A stretch of 64,000 bases of DNA from Pedobacter ureilyticus (lineage in GTDB: Bacteria > Bacteroidota > Bacteroidia > Sphingobacteriales > Sphingobacteriaceae), in NCBI RefSeq assembly GCF_005925345.1, contig NZ_SSHJ01000004.1, positions 186,001 through 250,000 on the forward strand. The letters are read 5' to 3'. The notes below the pieces were generated by a model. The model was not told where the DNA came from and did not search any database. It saw nothing but the letters and a program-made list of their open reading frames with translations. The position numbers and the translations under genes were made by a program. The number at the start of each line of letters is the position of its first letter. Within the stretch, counting starts at the first letter, position 1. Shown here in pieces: positions 26,973 to 32,535 of the stretch.

Positions 26973-26980
26973 TACTTTTG
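26973..26980 (+). promoter_or_regulatory. Bacteroidota -7 box of the DUF47-pit operon
   Basis: TACTTTTG followed by C matches TAnnTTTG exactly and lies 20 bp before the DUF47 start codon. No good TTG -33 element is present, consistent with a promoter that needs an activator at the TTAACA repeat. Confidence 0.6.
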
Positions 26981-27000
26981 CATCATATTTAAATACGAGT

Positions 27001-27642
27001 ATGAGCAATATATTTAGCTTCTTTACACCTAAAGACAAAAAATTTCAGCCATTATTTGAGCAAGCTGGAAGTAATGTTAGAAAAATCGCAGAAACACTTT
27101 TAATAGTAGTTACTGCTGATGATATCGAAAAAAGAAAAGAAGCCATTAAAGAGGTAGAACGCCTTGAGCATGTTGGCGATGATATTACCCACACTATCTT
27201 TATCGAATTAAGTAAAAACTTTATCACACCGTTTGACAGGGAAGATATCCACTCGCTAGCTAGTGCTATTGATGATATTGCCGATTATATCCACGCATCA
27301 GCAGGAAACATTGAACTTTACAACGTAACCAACATTGGCGAGCCAATGGTAAAATTAGCCGAGTTGCTGGTAGAAATGTGTACCGACCTTGAAAAAGCGA
27401 TTAAAGAACTAAGAAGCTTTAAAAACATTAGAGTAATTGCTGATGCTTGCGTGAGAATTAATAGTGCAGAAAACCAAGCAGACTACACTTGCAACTTGGC
27501 TATTGCCCGTTTATTCGAATTTGAAACTAACGCGATAGAATTAATTAAGCAAAAAGAGGTGTTACAAACGCTAGAAATTGCCACTGATAAATGTGAAGAT
27601 GCAGCAAATGTGCTAGAATCTATCTTGGTTAAAAACGCATAA
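27001..27642 (+). CDS. DUF47/PhoU-like phosphate transport regulator
   Basis: 213 residues, all helical, of the DUF47 (TIGR00153) family related to PhoU. Visible are the paired metal-binding-type segments E-R-L-E-H-V-G-D-D-I-T-H (about 50-61) and D-R-E-D-I-H-S-L-A-S-A-I-D-D-I-A-D-Y (about 79-96). Members of this family are regularly encoded immediately before a Pit transporter, as here (7-bp gap), and are thought to control transport or signalling. The cytoplasmic location follows from the absence of signal or membrane segments. Confidence 0.93.
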   Translation: MSNIFSFFTPKDKKFQPLFEQAGSNVRKIAETLLIVVTADDIEKRKEAIKEVERLEHVGDDITHTIFIELSKNFITPFDREDIHSLASAIDDIADYIHASAGNIELYNVTNIGEPMVKLAELLVEMCTDLEKAIKELRSFKNIRVIADACVRINSAENQADYTCNLAIARLFEFETNAIELIKQKEVLQTLEIATDKCEDAANVLESILVKNA

Positions 27643-27649
27643 GATCATT

Positions 27650-28942
27650 ATGACCATACTTCTAATCATTATTGTTTTAGCGCTGATCTTTGATTACATC
27701 AACGGTTTTCATGATGCAGCTAACGCAATTGCAACCATTGTGGCCACAAAGGTACTTACACCTTTCCAAGCTGTAGTATGGGCTGCATTTTTTAACTTTT
27801 TAGCCTATTGGGTGTTTGGTTTCGGTGTTGCCGATACCGTTGCTAAAACAGCAAACACCATGGAAATTAACCTCACGGTTATTTTGGCGGGAGTAATAGC
27901 AGCTATTATATGGAATTTATTAACCTGGTGGTTTGGCATCCCTTCCAGTTCATCGCATACCTTAATTGGTGGTTTTGCGGGGGCAGCAGTAGCCCACGCA
28001 GGCTTAGACGTAGTAAATTGGTATAAAGAAGGTAAGGCTGGCGAAATGCCAACAGGCGTTTTGGTAATTGTTGGCTTTATTGTACTTGCGCCGCTTATTG
28101 GTGCAATTGTATCTTATTTTATTTCTATTTGGTTACTCCACTCTGCTAAGAAAAGTATTTGGCCCAAAGTATTTACGCTTTCGCTGATGATTGCAACTAT
28201 TGTTTTTGTATACTTCCAAATGGTTCCCTATGATAAAATTTTAAAACCACGTTTCGAATCTGAATTTTGGAGTGTAGTTTTCGAATCTCATAACATCAAA
28301 TGGTTCTTAGTTGCTTTTATCGTATTAACGATCAGCTCTTTTTGTTTGATTTTTAGCTTCTTAAGTCATCATCAATCTACCAAATGGCTTAGAAAAATGC
28401 AGCTACTATCTTCTGCCGCATTCAGTTTAGGACACGGTGGTAACGATTCGCAAAAAGTAATGGGAATTATTGCTGCTGCAGTTTTAGTTTATGTACACCA
28501 AAGCGGGGTTACTATGGAAAGTATGCCAGATTGGTTACACGTAGTATTACCCGGTAAAGATGCTAGTGGTAACGAAACAGCTGCCCACATGCCTGCTTGG
28601 ATACCTTTAGCTTGTTATACCGCAATATCTGTTGGGACGTTAAGTGGTGGTTGGAAAATTGTTAAAACAATGGGTTCTAAAATTACAAAAGTAACTCCAT
28701 TTGAAGGTGTAACCGCAGAAACCGCAGGTGCTTTAACACTTTACTTTACTGAGCATTTAAAAATTCCGGTAAGTACCACACATACCATTACAGGATCTAT
28801 TATTGGCTCTGGCATAACCAAAGGAACTTCTGCCGTAAAATGGGGAGTAACCGTTAAATTGATATGGGCATGGGTTTTAACCATTCCTGTTTCGGCAGCT
28901 CTGGCAGCAATATTATATTATATTTTAGCTTTCTTTATTTAA
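27650..28942 (+). CDS. pit: Low-affinity inorganic phosphate transporter (PiT family)
   Basis: 430 residues with about ten membrane helices. The duplicated signature is present twice: F-D-Y-I-N-G-F-H-D-A-A-N-A-I-A near the N-terminus and F-S-L-G-H-G-G-N-D-S-Q-K-V-M-G in the middle. The motifs G-I-P-S-S-S-S-H-T-L-I-G-G and I-P-V-S-T-T-H-T-I-T-G-S are the standard PiT repeats. It would import phosphate or metal-phosphate with protons or sodium. It is co-transcribed with the DUF47 gene and ends in a terminator. Confidence 0.96.
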   Translation: MTILLIIIVLALIFDYINGFHDAANAIATIVATKVLTPFQAVVWAAFFNFLAYWVFGFGVADTVAKTANTMEINLTVILAGVIAAIIWNLLTWWFGIPSSSSHTLIGGFAGAAVAHAGLDVVNWYKEGKAGEMPTGVLVIVGFIVLAPLIGAIVSYFISIWLLHSAKKSIWPKVFTLSLMIATIVFVYFQMVPYDKILKPRFESEFWSVVFESHNIKWFLVAFIVLTISSFCLIFSFLSHHQSTKWLRKMQLLSSAAFSLGHGGNDSQKVMGIIAAAVLVYVHQSGVTMESMPDWLHVVLPGKDASGNETAAHMPAWIPLACYTAISVGTLSGGWKIVKTMGSKITKVTPFEGVTAETAGALTLYFTEHLKIPVSTTHTITGSIIGSGITKGTSAVKWGVTVKLIWAWVLTIPVSAALAAILYYILAFFI

Positions 28943-28959
28943 AGAAAGATTTAATCAAA

Positions 28960-28999
28960 CAGAGAAAGGCAGTTCGTTTGGGCTGCCTTTTTCTGTTTT
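28960..28999 (+). terminator. Terminator after pit
   Basis: A 13-bp stem with one G-U wobble: CAGAGAAAGGCAG (28960-28972) with CTGCCTTTTTCTG (28983-28995), then TTTTC. Confidence 0.85.
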
Positions 29000-29184
29000 C
29001 GAGTATTTCAGTATTCGGTTAGACAAAATTCATCTCCCTACGCCATAAGCTTACAAAGCTAGAACTGGTCTATTAATAAGAACTTCAGCTTTTATAAAGG
29101 TTAATCATCTTCAAAACTTTGTTAAATTTCCGTTAACTATTTTATTATCTATAATATAATTTTAGATAGGTAACAGCGATTAAA

Positions 29185-29215
29185 CGAATGACCTGTAGTT
29201 TTCGCAGCTCATTCG
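29185..29215 (-). terminator. Possible terminator of the pnuC operon
   Basis: CGAATGA (29185-29191) and TCATTCG (29209-29215) pair, with an inner CTG/CAG stem. It includes the stop codon of the kinase gene; the T run is short, so this is uncertain. Confidence 0.4.
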
Positions 29216-29736
29216 CTGTAAATCAAGAAATTGTCAATTACCTCAACAGCGTTTTTAAATCGCTCTTCCCCTATTCCCGCAACTACTCTATAGTTTGCAC
29301 CAAGTGCTGTTAGTTCATTATGCCAAATTTCCATAAAATGCTCTCGTTGGTTTGGAAAGTCTCTTAGAGGATCATCTTCCCATGGCAAATCAATATCTAA
29401 CAATACATAAAAGTCATAAGGGTTTTGCGGCAAAGCATCTAACACAATTTGGGGAGTTTCTCCAAAAAATGCATCGCTCCAAATCTTTACTGTTAAAAAA
29501 GTAGTATCGCAAATCACTAAATCTGTCTCAGTCATGGCCAAAACAGATTGCTCTAGCGCTAACTGTCCATGAAACATATTTACCTCGTCTTGTATAGTGC
29601 AGGGGTGCTTAAGGGCCAAACAATAATAACGCGAATATTCTGGCACCCAAGGCACTTGATAATATTTTGCAAGCTGTTTAGCAATTGTAGATTTGCCAGT
29701 ACTCTCTGGGCCAACAATAGCTATCTTTTTAATCAT
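29209..29736 (-). CDS. NadR-like ATPase/nicotinamide-riboside kinase
   Basis: 175 residues from the ATG at 29736, which overlaps the pnuC stop by 8 nt (ATGATTAA); a GTG at 29748 is an alternative. The P-loop is I-V-G-P-E-S-T-G-K-S-T (6-16). W-V-P-E-Y-S-R-Y-Y (about 30-38) is typical of the NadR C-terminal kinase domain (AAA_28). There is no nucleotidyltransferase or HTH domain, so only the kinase part of NadR is present. Translational coupling with pnuC supports phosphorylation of imported nicotinamide riboside to NMN, which also traps it in the cell. Confidence 0.9.
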   Translation of the reverse strand: MIKKIAIVGPESTGKSTIAKQLAKYYQVPWVPEYSRYYCLALKHPCTIQDEVNMFHGQLALEQSVLAMTETDLVICDTTFLTVKIWSDAFFGETPQIVLDALPQNPYDFYVLLDIDLPWEDDPLRDFPNQREHFMEIWHNELTALGANYRVVAGIGEERFKNAVEVIDNFLIYSE

Positions 29737-30349
29737 CTTTTTGTTCACGATAAGTATCTCTCCAATCTAAATATCCTTTTAGAGCAATAACAACTAAAAT
29801 AGCATACAGTAAAGCATATATATTTAAGTTTTTGTAGATCAATAAAGGCACGTAGCAAATATCTACCAAAATCCATAAAATCCAATTTTCTAGTATTTTT
29901 CTTGTTAGCATAATTTGCGCTACCAAACTTACCGCAGTACAAAAACCATCTTGGTAAGGCACGTTACTTGGCGTGTATTTAGCTAACAAGTATCCTAAAA
30001 TTAAGGTGAGCAGCACTACAATAGTAATAACAATAAGCCAATGATGAGTTTTGATGCTAACTATAGGCCTTTCTTTTTCTTTCTTTTTAGTAAACCAAAA
30101 CCACCACCCATAAAATGCGGTAAAGAGGAAGTAAAACTGTAATGCAAAATCGCCAAATAAATGGCTTTGAAAATATAAAACTGCACTAATTATAATGCTT
30201 AGAATGGATATTGGCCAGTTAAGGATATTTTCTTTAGCTGCTAAATAAATGCAAGCAATGGTACTTACAAAGCCGAGCCATTCTAACCAAGATGTTTGCT
30301 GAAGTTGTTGTATGAATTGATGCCAGCTTGCAGATTCGAGTAAAACCAT
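29729..30349 (-). CDS. pnuC: Nicotinamide riboside transporter PnuC
   Basis: 206 residues with about seven membrane helices. The pattern W-L-E-W-L-G-F-V-S-T-I-A-C-I-Y-L-A, K-E-N-I-L-N-W-P and the W-x-x-W-x-W-F-x-x-K-K motif (about 92-102) match PnuC. In Bacteroidota similar proteins may be thiamin transporters (PnuT) when next to a thiamin-pyrophosphokinase and a TPP riboswitch; here the neighbour is a NadR-like kinase and no TPP riboswitch is visible, which favours nicotinamide riboside. It is the first gene of the operon. Confidence 0.93.
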   Translation of the reverse strand: MVLLESASWHQFIQQLQQTSWLEWLGFVSTIACIYLAAKENILNWPISILSIIISAVLYFQSHLFGDFALQFYFLFTAFYGWWFWFTKKKEKERPIVSIKTHHWLIVITIVVLLTLILGYLLAKYTPSNVPYQDGFCTAVSLVAQIMLTRKILENWILWILVDICYVPLLIYKNLNIYALLYAILVVIALKGYLDWRDTYREQKDD

Positions 30350-30379
30350 TAATCAAATATAAACCGTCTGATTATTTTC

Positions 30380-30521
30380 TAGCCACAGATGCACAGATTT
30401 AATTTTTCAAAATTATCAAAAGTTATGAAATATCACTGATTATATAATGTTCATATCCTTTGCGCTTTGATGTCATTAAAATTAAGATATTATGCAGGAC
30501 AAATCTGTGCATCTGTGGCTA
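30380..30521. repeat. Perfect 21-bp inverted repeat with 100-bp spacer
   Basis: The arm at 30380-30400 begins TAGCCACAGATGCACAGA. Its exact reverse complement is at 30501-30521. The spacer is AT-rich and non-coding. It lies directly upstream of pnuC. Such AGCCACAGAT repeats recur in intergenic DNA of many bacteria, but the origin is not known to me. Confidence 0.85.
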
Positions 30522-30530
30522 AACAAAAGG

Positions 30531-30572
30531 TCTAAAAAAAAGAATTCCGGTAGGGAACAACCCCTACCGGAA
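30531..30572 (-). terminator. Terminator-like hairpin on the minus strand
   Basis: An 11-bp perfect stem TTCCGGTAGGG (30545-30555) / CCCTACCGGAA (30562-30572), loop 6 nt. Read on the minus strand it is followed by TTC and a T8 run. The nearest minus-strand gene upstream ends 366 bp away (30939), and pnuC begins about 180 bp beyond it. Confidence 0.7.
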
Positions 30573-30593
30573 AATAAACCAAACAAACTATTT

Positions 30594-30680
30594 ATGAAGA
30601 ATACCCTCTTTCGAGGATGTTTTAGATCAATTTTAATTGTTGTAGTGATCATCCAATCTGTAACAACAACATCTAATTAA
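30594..30680 (+). CDS. Leader-like 28-residue peptide rich in Ile/Leu/Val
   Basis: A short frame ATG to TAA. Residues 13-20 are I-L-I-V-V-V-I-I, eight branched-chain residues in a row, followed by Q-S-V-T-T-T-S-N. The composition resembles attenuator leader peptides of ilv and thr operons. No biosynthetic operon follows on this strand: the next plus-strand gene is carB, 1.85 kb on. A hairpin lies just before the start codon. It could be a displaced leader, an antisense illusion, or a small membrane peptide. Moderate to low confidence that it is translated. Confidence 0.4.
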   Translation: MKNTLFRGCFRSILIVVVIIQSVTTTSN

Positions 30681-30938
30681 CTTCAATTGTTTTCCTTTAT
30701 TACAACATTGCTGCCAATAATTTTAAAACACCTTTTTCATGACGAAAACATGACCTTTATCCCCGCAACATCAAGCTTAATGTTACAAAAAGCAGCACTT
30801 TTTTTCGGCCTTATGCATGCATGCCATTTTAGGTGTGTAAAAATGACACTTAGCTAGTCTTTTGAAAAGCCCTATAAAACAGACAGTGTACAAAAAAATA
30901 TACAAAACTAAAGACGCTAAATATCAAATAGTTATGAC

Positions 30939-32264
30939 TTATTTAGCTACAAAAACACGCCAAATCACTCCACTTACATCATCTGCCACTAGCAATGCCC
31001 CATCTGTAGTTACGGCCACACCTACTGGCCTGCCATAAACTTCACTTTTTTGGCCGTCAGCAATAAAACCGGTCAAAAAATCTTGCATTGGCCCAGTAGG
31101 TTTACCATCTTTAAATGGAACAAAAGCAACTTTATAACCAGTAAGCTCCGATCTGTTCCACGAACCATGCTGACCAATAAAAGCACCGCCTTGATATTTA
31201 GCCGGAAATTTATTGCTGGTATAAAACGCCAGGCCAAGAGAAGCCGTGTGCGAACCTACTGCCACATCTGGCACCAAAGTTTTCTTTACCAATTCTGGAT
31301 TTACACCTTTTAGTCTTGGGTCTTCATGTTGACCAAAGTAAGCATATGGCCAACCGTAGAAACCACCATCTTTTACACTCGTGATGTAATCTGGCACTAA
31401 ATCATCTCCTAAACCATCTCTTTCATTTACGGCCGTCCATAACCTATTTGTAGTGGGTGACCAATCCATTCCTACTGGGTTACGCAAGCCGCTGGCAAAA
31501 GTTCTCTCGCCAGTACCATCTGGATTTACTTCTAAAATTGCAGCTCTTCTCACCTCGTGTTCCATTCCATTTTCGCCAACATTACTGCCGGAACCTACAG
31601 AAATGTAAATTTTATCGTTCGCTTTGTTTACCAAAAGATTTCTAGTCCAGTGGTTGTTGTAACCGCCAGCTGGTAGGCTTAAAATCTTCTTGCCTTCCCC
31701 AGTGATTTTGACATCGCCAGATTTATAAGGGAACATCCACAAACCATCAGTATTAGCTACATAAAATGAATTACCAATAAAAGCCATTCCGTAAGGTTGA
31801 TTTAAACCCGAAAGAAAAGTACTGGTTAGCTCTGGCTTTCCATCTTGGTTGGCATCTCTAAACAACATAATGGTATTTACACTTTTGCCCCCAACTTCAG
31901 ATTTTGCTTTACCCGAAATAGCATTGGCAATCTTTTCCTTCGTGCTACGCTCCGAATTAGAAAGCGCCACCAAGATATCTCCATTAGGAGCAATGACGAT
32001 ATTTCGTGGGCTTTTCATTCCATCAGCAAATTTGCTTACTACAAAACCCGCTGGCGCTACGGGCATTTTATTGGCTGGCCAATCGATAACTTTACTGAAG
32101 TTATTTTTAGATGCGGTGGTGTCTGGTGCTGGGAGATTTAAAGTATCTACACCGGTCTCCTGACGAACAGTATCAGCAGTTTGATCGTTTTTATTAGCGC
32201 TGTTACAAGCGGCAAAGAGCGAAGCAGATAATGCCAATAGTCCTAAATATTTTGTTTTCATCAT
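30939..32264 (-). CDS. Sorbosone/glucose-dehydrogenase-like PQQ-type beta-propeller lipoprotein
   Basis: 441 residues. The signal peptide ends in the lipobox S-L-F-A-A-C (Cys20). After a linker rich in D and T, a six-bladed propeller follows (about 65-440). Motifs include S-P-R-N-I-V-I-A-P-N-G-D-I-L-V-A, L-N-Q-P-Y-G-M-A-F, G-S-G-S-N-V-G-E-N-G, A-S-G-L-R-N-P-V-G-M-D-W and G-Q-H-G-S-W-N-R-S. This pattern is the sorbosone dehydrogenase (GSDH/PQQ-dependent sugar dehydrogenase) family. It would oxidise a sugar or alcohol in the periplasm or at the outer membrane if PQQ is available. It is monocistronic, and the substrate is unknown. Confidence 0.92.
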   Translation of the reverse strand: MMKTKYLGLLALSASLFAACNSANKNDQTADTVRQETGVDTLNLPAPDTTASKNNFSKVIDWPANKMPVAPAGFVVSKFADGMKSPRNIVIAPNGDILVALSNSERSTKEKIANAISGKAKSEVGGKSVNTIMLFRDANQDGKPELTSTFLSGLNQPYGMAFIGNSFYVANTDGLWMFPYKSGDVKITGEGKKILSLPAGGYNNHWTRNLLVNKANDKIYISVGSGSNVGENGMEHEVRRAAILEVNPDGTGERTFASGLRNPVGMDWSPTTNRLWTAVNERDGLGDDLVPDYITSVKDGGFYGWPYAYFGQHEDPRLKGVNPELVKKTLVPDVAVGSHTASLGLAFYTSNKFPAKYQGGAFIGQHGSWNRSELTGYKVAFVPFKDGKPTGPMQDFLTGFIADGQKSEVYGRPVGVAVTTDGALLVADDVSGVIWRVFVAK

Positions 32265-32426
32265 TATTCTTTTTTAATAAATACTGCTTATGTAAACAGT
32301 TACAACAACAAGTTGTTTTGAACCTAATAATGCATCTAAATTCCTCCGGTATCTGCCAAAATAATTGCTTCTTAAAAAGCCTCAATATTTTTTAAAATAA
32401 TCATCCAAAAATTGAGCAGTAAATTG

Positions 32427-32434
32427 TATCTTTG
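32427..32434 (+). promoter_or_regulatory. Bacteroidota -7 box of carB
   Basis: TATCTTTG followed by C is an exact TAnnTTTG match, 101 bp before the carB start. A TTG lies at 32412 but with a short spacing. Transcription would begin near 32441. Confidence 0.6.
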
Positions 32435-32438
32435 CATC

Positions 32439-32495
32439 CCGACAGAGCAGTTGGGAATTTCATTTTATAGCAAGAGGAACTCTCCCAGCTATCGG
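32439..32495 (+). promoter_or_regulatory. Structured 5' leader of carB
   Basis: AGTTGGGA (32449-32456) pairs with TCCCAGCT (32483-32490), and outer CCGA (32439-32442) with TCGG (32492-32495). A competing small hairpin AGAG-gaa-CTCT (32473-32483) shares one base with it. The role, if any, is unknown. Confidence 0.35.
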
Positions 32496-32535
32496 TCAGT
32501 TAGACTATCACTTTAGACTTTTTTAAAAACCCACA

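Larger units (their letters stand above)
30350..30938. other. 589-bp gene-poor region with unusual structures
   Basis: It holds the long inverted repeat at 30380-30521, a terminator-like hairpin at 30531-30572, a leader-like small ORF at 30594-30680, and, at 30681-30938, nothing I can name. Confidence 0.6.

Noticed and set aside
30350-30540. TPP riboswitch before pnuC
   Set aside because: No CTGAGA-type TPP core was found; the neighbour is a NadR-like kinase rather than a thiamin gene.
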